Origin: Desulfobacterium sp.
Lineage (GTDB): Bacteria > Desulfobacterota > Desulfobacteria > Desulfobacterales > Desulfobacteraceae
DNA: 54,552 nt
Direction: 5' to 3'
NCBI GenBank assembly: GCA_016342325.1
Contig: JAEINR010000033.1
Span: forward strand, 1 to 54,552
In this document: piece after piece, positions 36,427 to 45,062 of the stretch
How positions within the stretch are numbered: the first letter of the stretch is position 1
Layout of the letters: each line of letters starts with the position of its first letter
Notes under the pieces: model-generated
Told to the model about the DNA's origin: nothing
The model's database searches: none
What the model saw: only the letters and a program-made list of their open reading frames with translations
Position numbers and translations under genes: made by a program

Positions 36427-36675
36427 TTAATTACCTCCCTTGGATTTCATGGCCAGTTCTTCCCGTTTTTCCTCAGAACTGTAGAAAACGTAGGAGACAA
36501 TAATGGGGATAACCCATAGGGCTAACACCATGTTGTAGGTGTAGCAGGCAGGAACACCGAGGAATAACTTCAGCGGCAATCCTGGAATGATCATTTCAAG
36601 GAACATGAAAAAAAAGCACCAGCCGTACATGAGTGCCATGCCAGCCCAGAACACTTTTGGCATACCTTTGAACAT
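36427..36675 (-). CDS. Small membrane partner of the symporter
   Basis: 82 residues from MFKGMPKVF at 36675, which has GGAGGTGAAACG upstream; the frame extends further but without a ribosome-binding site. Two membrane helices (FWAGMALMYGWCFFFMFLEM and LALWVIPIIVSYVFY) and a charged tail SSEEKREELAMKSKGGN. Small two-helix proteins encoded just before SSS carriers act as accessory subunits in several bacteria; this one belongs to no family I can name with certainty. Confidence 0.75.
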   Translation of the reverse strand: MFKGMPKVFWAGMALMYGWCFFFMFLEMIIPGLPLKLFLGVPACYTYNMVLALWVIPIIVSYVFYSSEEKREELAMKSKGGN

Positions 36676-37183
36676 CGTTTCACCTCCATCATCGTTTGCG
36701 ATTAATTGGAATTCTGCACAACCCAACCTTCCTGTTGAAGACCTGCCAGTGGCATTTCGCCGTGGCACTGGGATTTGCTTGCCTGGACATCACCTCCCTT
36801 CATAAGCGGCTGAACTTATAATGCGAATAAAGCAATAACGCGTGACGAGTATCATAAACAGTAAGCATGGCGAAGCCTGGTGAGCGCGTTGCAGAAATAG
36901 ATCGGCAATGACGTGGACAGTGTTGAATGGGCGCTCGGTATGAATAGAATTTACTTTATATCCATTATATTTATTTTGTCAACTCTTTTAATTTGGGAAT
37001 CGTCATACAACAACTAATGGAATTTGTTTTATTATAACGGGGGTGCTGAAACTTTGAAAGCCCTGTCTGGCAGGGCTCGAGACTGTTTTACCCCTCCAGA
37101 TGGCAGCATGGAAAAAAGAAGGGAACCCAGCGAAACACGAAAGGATGGCCCCGTGATTTCGCCTGGAGACGATTCCGTCTTTT

Positions 37184-37252
37184 TCTAACCCGGACAAGCC
37201 GAAATCAAAGAGGGCTTTTGATTTTCTGGGCAAAATAACACGAAAAGCAGAG
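37184..37252 (+). repeat. Dispersed hairpin element, copy C
   Basis: TCTAACCCGGACAAGCC followed 38 bases after GGACAAG by GCAAAATAACACGAAAAGCAG. Same order and spacing as copies A, B and D. Confidence 0.7.
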
Positions 37253-37258
37253 AAAAGA

Positions 37259-37330
37259 ACTTAATCCGGACAAGCCAGACCAAAGGGACCCTCTTATTCT
37301 TTGCCAAAATAATACGAAAAGTAGCGCTAA
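37259..37330 (+). repeat. Dispersed hairpin element, copy D
   Basis: AACTTAATCCGGACAAGCC then 36 bases after GGACAAG CCAAAATAATACGAAAAGTAG. It lies directly after copy C in the same orientation and is the closest match to the half copy at 11121. Confidence 0.7.
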
Positions 37331-37460
37331 AAACCTAAAAAAAAGATTGATTGTTTTGGCGATGACGGATAAGAAATGATGTACGGGGTTCAGAACATTG
37401 TGTACTATATGTGATCCATGGATTTGAATCGTTTTATTCAAATAAACCAGGAGATGATCA

Positions 37461-37697
37461 ATGGGTTCAAAAAATACAGCGGATTCCAGGATTGATGGCT
37501 GGGAGCGGACAAAGCGTTTCTGGTACAACTTTTATCTTTTTGTCGGCGTCGGTATTAATTTTCTCATCTACTTTACAAAACCCTGGGGGTTTGACCCGGG
37601 AGCGAATGTCGCCCTTGGCGCCAGCCTGGGCCTGGGGATTCCCCTTGCTGCGATGTTTGTGGGAACTTACCTCCATCAAAAGGTCCTGGGGATATGA
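37461..37697 (+). CDS. Small two-helix membrane protein, unknown function
   Basis: 78 residues: a charged N-terminus, RFWYNFYLFVGVGINFLIYF and then GLGIPLAAMFVGTYLHQKVL as two membrane segments. AGGAGA lies upstream of the ATG. It overlaps the following gene by 4 bases (ATGA), so it belongs with the secreted protein. I do not recognise the family. Confidence 0.7.
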   Translation: MGSKNTADSRIDGWERTKRFWYNFYLFVGVGINFLIYFTKPWGFDPGANVALGASLGLGIPLAAMFVGTYLHQKVLGI

Positions 37698-38611
37698 GGG
37701 GGCGGACAGGATGGCCCGGACTCTTTGTCGGGGCGCTCCTGGTCCTTGTCGCAGCTTCCCCCTGCCTTGGCGGAGTGCTTCACCTGTTCGACTACACCAT
37801 AGATGAATTCGTGGTGGGAGAAAAGCGGGCTGAGCTTGCCGTGTGCTACGCCAACGGCAACAAGTATTCTGACAAGATAACAGCCTACACAGGCAGCTTC
37901 ATGAAAAAGTGGTTTGGGGGTGAAAAATCCTCCCGGGAGACCGCCAATGTCCTGTTGGATCAAGATCTTATCCGGGAGATCGACTATCTTAAACACCGGG
38001 TGGTCGACTATCCCCTGGCTAAGATCGTCGATCCTGACTGGTATGACAGGCATTCGCCCCAGGAGATTCCTTCCGCTGCCCAGACCATGATCGACGCCAG
38101 GTACGAGGTGAAATCGCCTCAATTCTCGTTGACGATTTCCCCCGAATCCGTGGTGGTAGACAATCGTCCCTGCGTTCACGTGATCGCAACCCTTCGCCTG
38201 GAAACCCTGGACAAGGTCAAGAACGCCTCCAGCGTCACCCTGATTCGCCAGGCCATGTGGTTGACGGACCAGGTGACGGGGATTGACGAGTTCAAGGCCT
38301 TTAACCGGGCCATGGAGGAGCGTCTCGGAATCGATGCGGCCAGGGTGGGTATTTTCGGCAACATCCTTTCCTACTGGCAGGGGGGACTCGATTCCATCGA
38401 GACGTCGTTGAACAGTGTCTCCGGCTATCCTGTAAAAAAAGAGGTCTCGGTTACGGCGGTCTACACGGCCGGGGTGGGCACCGATGACGCCAAACGGACC
38501 GAAGCCTCCATCTCAAAGATATCCGTTAATCTGAGGGAGGTGGTGGTGAACTCCCCTGGGCTGGAACGGTTCGATTCTCCCAAGGCGTTTAAACTGGTCA
38601 CTGTGCGTTGA
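37694..38611 (+). CDS. Secreted protein of unknown function
   Basis: 305 residues with a signal peptide (LFVGALLVLVAASPCLGG). The mature part begins HLFDYTIDEFVVGEKRAELA and contains two long charged segments; no known catalytic motif is visible. Coupled to the upstream small membrane protein by an ATGA overlap; its 3' end overlaps the convergent alpha/beta hydrolase by 14 bases. Probably periplasmic, with the small protein as a membrane anchor or partner (inference). Confidence 0.7.
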   Translation: MRGRTGWPGLFVGALLVLVAASPCLGGVLHLFDYTIDEFVVGEKRAELAVCYANGNKYSDKITAYTGSFMKKWFGGEKSSRETANVLLDQDLIREIDYLKHRVVDYPLAKIVDPDWYDRHSPQEIPSAAQTMIDARYEVKSPQFSLTISPESVVVDNRPCVHVIATLRLETLDKVKNASSVTLIRQAMWLTDQVTGIDEFKAFNRAMEERLGIDAARVGIFGNILSYWQGGLDSIETSLNSVSGYPVKKEVSVTAVYTAGVGTDDAKRTEASISKISVNLREVVVNSPGLERFDSPKAFKLVTVR

Positions 38612-39401
38612 CAGGGAGGCCCACCAGGGCCTTGATCGCTTCCATATAGGGTTTCATGCCCTGGTAAAAGATGTCGTTGTGGTTGGCGTTGGGGATCTTT
38701 ACCAGGGTTTTCTCCTTTGCCCCGGAAGCGTCGTAAAGGGCCTGGCCGTCGCTGAAGGGGATGATGTGGTCGAACTCGGCATGGATGATCAGGGTGGGGC
38801 CGCTCCAACGGCTGATCTTGTCGGCATTGCCAAACCCTTCTTCCTCGGCAAAGCCGATGGCATCGGTATCGATGCCCAGTGTCGTAAGCAAAGGCGCTGC
38901 CTGGGCAAACCCGCTCTCGATGATCAGGGCGTTGATGGTGTTGGATCTTGAGGCGGCAAGTTCCAGGGCCGGTGCGCTGCCAAGGGATCGGCCCATGACG
39001 GTGAGGGTGCCTGTGAATCCCAGTTCGCCCAGGTGATTTTGGACGGCATCAAATATGGGGTGGCAGTCGGCCATCATGGTCGATACCGAGGGACTGCCCG
39101 TGGATCGGCCGTATCCCCGGTAGTCCACCACGATGAAGTTGATGCCCATGCCGTTGTATAGTCCACCCAGGTCGTCGTAATCTGAAACGATTTCGCCGTT
39201 GCCGTGGAAAAAGAGGATGGAGGGGGCGCCTTTTGTTGCCAGATGAAAGCAGGCCCCCACGGCCACCCCGGTATCCACGGGAATCATGAGGTCCTTTTCC
39301 GTCAGTTTTCTGTGGGCCTCCTCCTTTCTCGGATGGAACAGGCGCTCCAGCACCTGGGGCTGGTCAAGGGCCTTGTAGTCGGGCATCTGCTGCTTCTCCA
39401 T
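38598..39401 (-). CDS. Alpha/beta-fold hydrolase
   Basis: 267 residues. The oxyanion-hole text ILFFHGNGE, a nucleophilic Ser in MGRSLGSAPAL, the Asp in IIHAEFDHIIP and the His in IPNANHND make a complete catalytic triad. There is no signal peptide, so it is cytoplasmic. The substrate is unknown; the family includes BEM46/YqkD-like lipases and esterases. It lies 112 bases downstream of the second TonB receptor on the same strand and overlaps a convergent gene by 14 bases. Confidence 0.85.
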   Translation of the reverse strand: MEKQQMPDYKALDQPQVLERLFHPRKEEAHRKLTEKDLMIPVDTGVAVGACFHLATKGAPSILFFHGNGEIVSDYDDLGGLYNGMGINFIVVDYRGYGRSTGSPSVSTMMADCHPIFDAVQNHLGELGFTGTLTVMGRSLGSAPALELAASRSNTINALIIESGFAQAAPLLTTLGIDTDAIGFAEEEGFGNADKISRWSGPTLIIHAEFDHIIPFSDGQALYDASGAKEKTLVKIPNANHNDIFYQGMKPYMEAIKALVGLPVNAQ

Positions 39402-39513
39402 ATTCGTCTCCTTGTCTATTGTTTTGCCGGGCCCTTTCCTTCCCGGGAAGAGGGGGGTGGGGACCGATGCGGTGTAAACTATTGGTTTTCACTGTCTGGC
39501 GTTATCTTACCGG

Positions 39514-41607
39514 TTACAGTTTTATTTTCCAAACACAAAGATAGTTGATTCCCGGTTCCTTCAACGCCATGCCCCGGGAGGTGGACAGATGGTTGGTGAT
39601 CGCTTGGTCAAAGACGTTGTCCATGCCGAACATCAGCTCCTGGTGTTTTCCCCAAAGGGAATACCGATACCCCATGCGGAAATTGAGCCTGTCCCATCCA
39701 TCGCTCTCTAAAGTGCCCTGGGGGGGTCTGCTTTGGTCAGCGGCCCATTCAAGTTCCAGGCGGGTCCAGAAGCCGGTGGTGGTGTCGTAACGGATGCCCA
39801 GAAGGCCGTTCAAGGGGGCGATAAAGGGCAACGGTTCGTCCAATTTGGTGTTGTCGCCGTGGGTATAGGCAACATAGCCAAGGGCGGAGAGACGGGGGGT
39901 GAAAAAATACTCGGCTTCGATTTCTCCCCCATAGATCCGGGCCTCGTCCACATTCATCATCCGATGCTCGGTGCTGGTCACCCTGGTTTCTGTGATGAGG
40001 TCGTCCAGGCAGTTGAGGTAGGCGCTGGCGGAAAACGTCAGCACAGGGGCGGTGTAGTGGAAGCCGTATTCGAAAAACAGGGAGCGCTCGGGGGTAAGAT
40101 CGGGATTGCCGAACAGCTCGATGCCGCCGCCCAGGTTGATGTATTTGAACCGGTCCATGGAGTCCGGGGTCCTGTAACTCGAGGCTGTTATAAAGGTCAT
40201 GGTCCAGTCGGGCATGAATCCCCAGGTGATGCCGGCATGGGCATTCCAGCTGGTGTCGCTATACTCTCTTGCCTCCTGCTTGAGTGCCACGGGCAGGGTG
40301 GGTGAGGGCGGTGTGATCCAGTTGTAGAGATCGTCGCTTTCTGCCTGGATGGTGTCCATGCGCCCGCCCAGGTTCAGGCTGATGGCGTTGGACAGGCGCC
40401 ATTCATCTTCGGCAAACACGCCCCCGGAAAATTGTTCCACATTGCCAAGGGAGGCGTCCACGCCCCCAAGACCGTTTGCAAATTCCTTGTACCGAAGGGA
40501 GTTTGAGATTTCCCAGTTCCAGAGGTCCACACCGGCAACGATTCGGTGTTTCTGGCGTTGGAAGATGGTCTGCCACTTCAGCCCCCAGGTTTCATGGTCG
40601 GCCTGGGGCCGGACCTCGGTGACCGGCCCGCCTGGAAAATGGTCCAGGCGAACCCTGCGCTCGATCTTCTGATAAAAGAGGTTGATCCTGGATTCCGAGA
40701 TCAGGGGGCTGTCCGGGGTTAGGGTATGGGTGAGGTTGACCAGGGTGCGGCTGGTGCCGGGATAGGTCACATCCGGTCCGGTGGGAAGGGACAGGCCTTT
40801 CCCGGGGATGCCGATCTCCTCCCCCTTAACGTGCTGGACCAGGACCTGGGTGGTGTTGACGGGATTGACCCTTGCGCCCAGGGCGGTGTTGAAAGAGGTG
40901 TCCCGGTACTGGCTGTTATGGATCTCCTTGTCGTTTCCGGCATCATAGCTGTTGTGGTCCCGGAAACCGGCGGATGTTGATATCCAGAAATCCCGGCTGT
41001 TGTAAGCGGCCCGGCCATGGGTGTCGAAACCCTTGGGGTTGGCGGCGAACCCGGTGGTGATATCTCCCTCCCAGACAGGGCTTGGGGTGAATCTGCCTTT
41101 CCGGGTGATCACGTTGACCACGCCGCCCAGGGAACCCGAGCCATGGAGTGCGGTGATGGGACCTTTGAGCACCTCGATCTGCTGGATATCCAGGGGATTA
41201 ACCGTGCCGAACTGGGCGTTGATGTCGGTGGCCGTGTTGACCCGGCATCCGTCAACCAGGAACACCACGCTGTTTCGGCCCAGGCCCCGGATGTTGATGG
41301 CGGATCCCCAGGCGGAATCAGAGGATTTATCCACCCCGGGGATGCGGCTGGTCGCGTTGGTGAGGCTGACGGGATTTATGGTTGAAATCTCCCCCTGATC
41401 CACAATCCCCAGGCCCCCGGGCGTCTGGGAGATAAGGCTCTCCCTGCCCCGGGCCGTCACCACCATGGGGGCGAGGTTTTCCAGGCCATTCAGGCCATTG
41501 TTCCCTGGCTGGTTCTCTAATTGTGTTGAAATTGCCGTTCCTGGGGTCAAGAGTGACAGCACAATGATCCCTGTGATCCAGGGCCGGGTATGTTTTAAAT
41601 GACGCAT
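39514..41607 (-). CDS. TonB-dependent outer-membrane receptor (YcaO-linked)
   Basis: 697 residues from MRHLKHTRP at 41607, with GAGGAG just upstream. Signal peptide TGIIVLSLLTPGTAIS, TonB box region ENLAPMVVTARG, plug text RIPGVDKSSDSAWGSAINIR, VFLVDGCRVN and VLKGPITALHGSGSLGGVVN, then a barrel. The last residue is Leu rather than the common Phe. The start lies 25 bases past the stop of the YcaO gene, so it is in the YcaO transcript. Likely import of a siderophore-, heme- or metal-chelate-like molecule; the ligand is unknown. Confidence 0.88.
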   Translation of the reverse strand: MRHLKHTRPWITGIIVLSLLTPGTAISTQLENQPGNNGLNGLENLAPMVVTARGRESLISQTPGGLGIVDQGEISTINPVSLTNATSRIPGVDKSSDSAWGSAINIRGLGRNSVVFLVDGCRVNTATDINAQFGTVNPLDIQQIEVLKGPITALHGSGSLGGVVNVITRKGRFTPSPVWEGDITTGFAANPKGFDTHGRAAYNSRDFWISTSAGFRDHNSYDAGNDKEIHNSQYRDTSFNTALGARVNPVNTTQVLVQHVKGEEIGIPGKGLSLPTGPDVTYPGTSRTLVNLTHTLTPDSPLISESRINLFYQKIERRVRLDHFPGGPVTEVRPQADHETWGLKWQTIFQRQKHRIVAGVDLWNWEISNSLRYKEFANGLGGVDASLGNVEQFSGGVFAEDEWRLSNAISLNLGGRMDTIQAESDDLYNWITPPSPTLPVALKQEAREYSDTSWNAHAGITWGFMPDWTMTFITASSYRTPDSMDRFKYINLGGGIELFGNPDLTPERSLFFEYGFHYTAPVLTFSASAYLNCLDDLITETRVTSTEHRMMNVDEARIYGGEIEAEYFFTPRLSALGYVAYTHGDNTKLDEPLPFIAPLNGLLGIRYDTTTGFWTRLELEWAADQSRPPQGTLESDGWDRLNFRMGYRYSLWGKHQELMFGMDNVFDQAITNHLSTSRGMALKEPGINYLCVWKIKL

Positions 41608-41632
41608 TACTCCTCGCTTCAGGGTGTCGATG

Positions 41633-43378
41633 TTAATCGGTTGTGCTGAATTGGTTGATGTAGTTTTTAAACAGTTCAGGGTGAACCCTGGAAAACCGGT
41701 CAAAGTCCCCAAGAATATCCATGCCCGGGATAAGGGCCTTGACAACGGGGAGGCCGATATCCTTGCGGGTCAGGTCCACGTAATAGGGCCGCTGACCGTT
41801 GGCCATGAGGAGATTCTCCAACAGGGCAAGGTCTTTGCCGTGGTCAGGGGTGGAATAATCGGGCAGGTTGCCGTAGCCCACCGGGACGATATCCTCCATC
41901 CCCTTTGCCGATGGGGGGCCCGAGGGAAAGGGGTAGGTGGTCTCGGTCATGGCCGAGACCAGGGCCCGCCTTGCATCGAGATGGGCAGCAGCCCCCTTGT
42001 GCAGGGTTCCGTCCTGGCCCCTTACAAAGCATTTGCAGCAGGGAATTCCCGATTCCGGGGTGAGGTCCTGGAACTGGACCTGGATCCCGAGTTGGGCATA
42101 GGTTTCCAGGAGGGGGGTGATCGCGCTATTGTCCGGAACCAGCCGGAAGCAGCTCTTTTTATCAAAGGGCACCGTTGCCTCCTGGTGGCGTTCGATCACC
42201 TCCAAAAGGGCCGACACCTTTGCCTGCTCCATGGTGTTGCCCGATGCAAGCCCGGTTGAGCCAAGGCCGGAAAACAGGGCGATCTCATCCAGGTTACAGA
42301 AGAGGAACAGGGGCTGGACCGGAACCAGGGCCGTTTCCATGCCGTTGTTTCCGGGGGTGACCCCCTGGATCCAGTGCAGGGGTTCGTCGGCATAGTTTAC
42401 CTCAAGGGCGAGGTCGGCCGGGTTGAGCGCTTTTTTGCCCTGTTGGATCAGCTCCGTGTAGGTGGCGCGGACTAGGGGATAGTCATTTATATACCCTTCC
42501 ACCCGTGTGGCTGAGATGGAGGCAAATGAGGAGCAGCGCTCCACGATCTCCATTAAAAGCGACGCCCTGGCATTTTCCAGGGAGAGGCCCTTGCCGTAGC
42601 TCGTCTGGGGCCCGGACAGGGTAAACCTGTTTCGATGGTTATCCGTTGTGGTGGCAAACCGCCATCGCCTCAGCAGGGCAAAGGGACTGAGGCTTGACTC
42701 ATGGCGCATCTCTTCCTCTAGCTGGATGCCTGCCCCTTCCAATCGTTCCATGGCGGTTTGGGCCGTCTGCTCGACACTGAATTTTCCCTTGGTGTCCGGG
42801 ATATTTTCATCCTTGGAGAAGAGGTCGCCGATCTTGGTCAGGGGCTCCTGGCGAACCATGCACTCTCCGGCACAGATGGGGGGCAGGCCAGTCTCGTCCA
42901 CAGGTTTAAGGGGCTTGTTTTCCACAATGTTTGACTTGAAAAGGTCGATCCACTGGGTGTGGAGCCGGGTGTTCGGTAACAGGGCGGACCGGATGTCCAC
43001 CAAGGGCGTATGGTGGCAAAGTTCGGTGATGGTCTCCTTTGAAAAGAACTGTTCGGCCTTTGTAATGCTGTGGGACAGCAGGATCTGCTCGCAGGCCAGG
43101 GCTTGGAGCACCCGGTCCTCCTCAGATTTGGCCTGTTGGATGAGCCGGGCGACCTCCTCTTCATCGAGGCGGGCCATGAGACCCAGAACATATCGGTGGA
43201 GAAACTGATCCATGGGCCGTTTCTTCAAAAGCGCCAGGCCCTGCTCCAGGGACAGGGGGGGAGAGGGGACCGTGGTGAAAAATCCCGTGGCAAGTTGTGT
43301 GTCGGATAACTCCAATTTATATTCCAGTGTCTCTGTCAAACCAAATCTCCTATTGCTTGTTATGATCCCAAGACCCAT
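41633..43378 (-). CDS. Stand-alone YcaO-domain protein
   Basis: 581 residues. The C-terminal ~345 residues are a YcaO ATP-dependent domain: ENARASLLMEIVERCSS with Glu277/Glu280, EQAKVSALLEVIERHQEA with Glu393, and RPYYVDLTRKDIGLPVVKAL. An N-terminal ~190-residue helical extension and Cys pairs (ICAGEC near 183; GIPCCKC) are extra. YcaO proteins use ATP to form azolines, thioamides or amidines in peptides, or assist S12 methylthiolation. The C-terminal PxPxP of azole-forming enzymes is absent; it ends FSTTD. No TfuA or precursor peptide is adjacent. Directly upstream of a TonB receptor gene. Confidence 0.88.
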   Translation of the reverse strand: MGLGIITSNRRFGLTETLEYKLELSDTQLATGFFTTVPSPPLSLEQGLALLKKRPMDQFLHRYVLGLMARLDEEEVARLIQQAKSEEDRVLQALACEQILLSHSITKAEQFFSKETITELCHHTPLVDIRSALLPNTRLHTQWIDLFKSNIVENKPLKPVDETGLPPICAGECMVRQEPLTKIGDLFSKDENIPDTKGKFSVEQTAQTAMERLEGAGIQLEEEMRHESSLSPFALLRRWRFATTTDNHRNRFTLSGPQTSYGKGLSLENARASLLMEIVERCSSFASISATRVEGYINDYPLVRATYTELIQQGKKALNPADLALEVNYADEPLHWIQGVTPGNNGMETALVPVQPLFLFCNLDEIALFSGLGSTGLASGNTMEQAKVSALLEVIERHQEATVPFDKKSCFRLVPDNSAITPLLETYAQLGIQVQFQDLTPESGIPCCKCFVRGQDGTLHKGAAAHLDARRALVSAMTETTYPFPSGPPSAKGMEDIVPVGYGNLPDYSTPDHGKDLALLENLLMANGQRPYYVDLTRKDIGLPVVKALIPGMDILGDFDRFSRVHPELFKNYINQFSTTD

Positions 43379-43542
43379 GTGTATTTCAATGAAGGCGGTA
43401 TGCTACCATGTGGTACGCCATAAGTGAATAATATTCTCCCTTGTCAAGTTATTGCTCTGGTCAGATCAATTGATACCGCCACATATTAATAAGGGCAAGG
43501 TTGGCATCATGTCATTTGACTGGCCTATAGGGGATGATGTTG

Positions 43543-44964
43543 CTAACGGATGCGGGGGCGGTCATGGCCCCGGAGAAAGGCGAGAACCGTTCCCAGGACG
43601 GCCAGTACCCCGCCGGCCTCCATGGCGTTGTGAAATCCTGCCATGAAAAACGGTTCCACGGCCAGGGAGTATGCCTTAAAGGGGATGCCATGGCTGAGGT
43701 CGGTATAGGTGGTGCTGAAGATCAATCCGGCAATGGCAACCCCGATCACCATGCCCAGATTTCGGGCCGTTGCCACCGTTGCCGAGGCAATGCCCCGTCG
43801 GTTGGCAGGGATGGCCCCCATGGCTGCCGTACTGTTGGGGGGGATGAAGATGGCCGTGCCCATACCGGCCAGGACCAGTCGCCAGAGGATCGAGACCAAG
43901 GGGGAAGCGGGTTCGAGCCGGGTGAAAGAAAAGAGGGCGCAGGCAAGAAGGGCCATGCCCAGGGTGCAGGGAATCCTGGAGCCTGTTTTGTTGTAAAGGG
44001 CGCCGGACACCGGACTGATGAAGAAGAGCATGAGAAAGGGGGTGATCATCACAAGGCCTGTGGCCGAGGCAGACAAACCGCAGGGGTGGACAAGGAAAAA
44101 GGGCATCATGAAGACGATGATGAACAGGGCGGCAAACATGACGGCCGCGGTGACCACCGGCAGCACAAACAGCCGAATCCCCAAGAGACCGGGATCAAAC
44201 AAAGGGTAGAGGGCCTTGGCCTCGTTCCGGATGAATCCCAGACCCGCCATGGCACAGGCCAGGGTAAATCCCATGGTCTTGGCGGAGAAGAGGTGCCACT
44301 GGTTCAAATGGGTCAGGACCACCAGCAGGCAGACAAGGGTGATGGCCAAAAGGATGCTGCCGGTCTTGTCCAGGGGCTCAAGGTTCCCCTGGTCGGCCCG
44401 GGTGCCCTTGAGAATGCGGGTGCCGGCCAGGGCTGAGGCAATACCGATGGGGATGTTGATGTAGAAGATGAACCGCCAGGAAAACAGATCCAGGAGTATG
44501 CCGCCGAGCACCGGGCCTGCGGTAAGGCCTGCCGCCACCACCGCCCCCACCATGCCCAGGGCCTTGCCCCGCTCTTTGGCCGGAAAGGTGTCCACGATGA
44601 GGGCCGGGGAGCAGGCCATGAGCATGGAGGCCCCGCATCCCTGTACGGCCCGGGAAAGCACGAGGAACATGGGCGTCTCGGCCATGGCGCAGCAGAGGGA
44701 GCCCAGGGAAAACACAAGGAACCCGGTGGTGTAAATGACTCGCTTTCCCCGGGTGTCGCTCAGCCTGCCAAAGGTCAGGAGCAGGGAGGAGATGGTGAGC
44801 AGATAGATGAGGACCACCCACTGGATGGTCACAAGCTGTGTCTCCATCTCCTGCATGATATAGGGAAGGGCGATGTTGACGATGCTTGAGTCCAGGGTCG
44901 ACATGAAGACCCCCAGGGCCACACAAACAAATATCAGCCACTTTTTATCCTGCTCTCCTGCCAT
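43543..44964 (-). CDS. DHA2-family MFS multidrug efflux transporter (EmrB/QacA-like)
   Basis: 473 residues from the ATG at 44964; the TTG farther upstream lacks a ribosome-binding site, and GGGAG precedes this ATG. Fourteen predicted membrane helices, motif A region LTFGRLSDTRGKR, motif C GPVLGGILLDLFSWR and the STLDSSIVNIALPYIM signature of helix 1 of the DHA2/14-TMS group. It would export drugs or metabolites by proton antiport. It sits upstream of the YcaO gene on the same strand with a 164-base gap, so it could export or be unrelated to the YcaO product. Confidence 0.9.
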   Translation of the reverse strand: MAGEQDKKWLIFVCVALGVFMSTLDSSIVNIALPYIMQEMETQLVTIQWVVLIYLLTISSLLLTFGRLSDTRGKRVIYTTGFLVFSLGSLCCAMAETPMFLVLSRAVQGCGASMLMACSPALIVDTFPAKERGKALGMVGAVVAAGLTAGPVLGGILLDLFSWRFIFYINIPIGIASALAGTRILKGTRADQGNLEPLDKTGSILLAITLVCLLVVLTHLNQWHLFSAKTMGFTLACAMAGLGFIRNEAKALYPLFDPGLLGIRLFVLPVVTAAVMFAALFIIVFMMPFFLVHPCGLSASATGLVMITPFLMLFFISPVSGALYNKTGSRIPCTLGMALLACALFSFTRLEPASPLVSILWRLVLAGMGTAIFIPPNSTAAMGAIPANRRGIASATVATARNLGMVIGVAIAGLIFSTTYTDLSHGIPFKAYSLAVEPFFMAGFHNAMEAGGVLAVLGTVLAFLRGHDRPRIR

Positions 44965-45062
44965 GACTTTTCCGCTCCCGTGTCTTTCCGTGTCGGCATT
45001 TATCTGTTTATCCAAGCTTGAAAAAGTTTAGGATATCGGCATTAAGTTGGCAAGGGTTAATG

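Larger units (their letters stand above)
36676..37460. other. Long intergenic region with two dispersed repeats
   Basis: 785 bases between divergent genes, no credible gene. The left part must contain the symporter promoter; it includes an inverted repeat CCAGTG-N14-CACTGG at 36746-36771. From about 37184 to 37330 lie two consecutive copies of the dispersed hairpin element. An AT-rich stretch (36950-37035) and the promoter of the plus-strand small-protein gene make up the rest; no clear -10/-35 could be placed. Confidence 0.6.

Noticed and set aside
36764-36781. Sigma-54-like TGGCAC...TTGCTT
   Set aside because: GG-to-GC spacing is 11 instead of 10, and it points away from any close gene.
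38561-38582. GGTTCGATTC as a tRNA T-loop
   Set aside because: It lies inside the secreted-protein gene and no cloverleaf can be formed around it.
43379-43542. Very short frames next to YcaO as RiPP precursors
   Set aside because: Only 11-12 codons long, no leader-core pattern and no proper ribosome-binding site.
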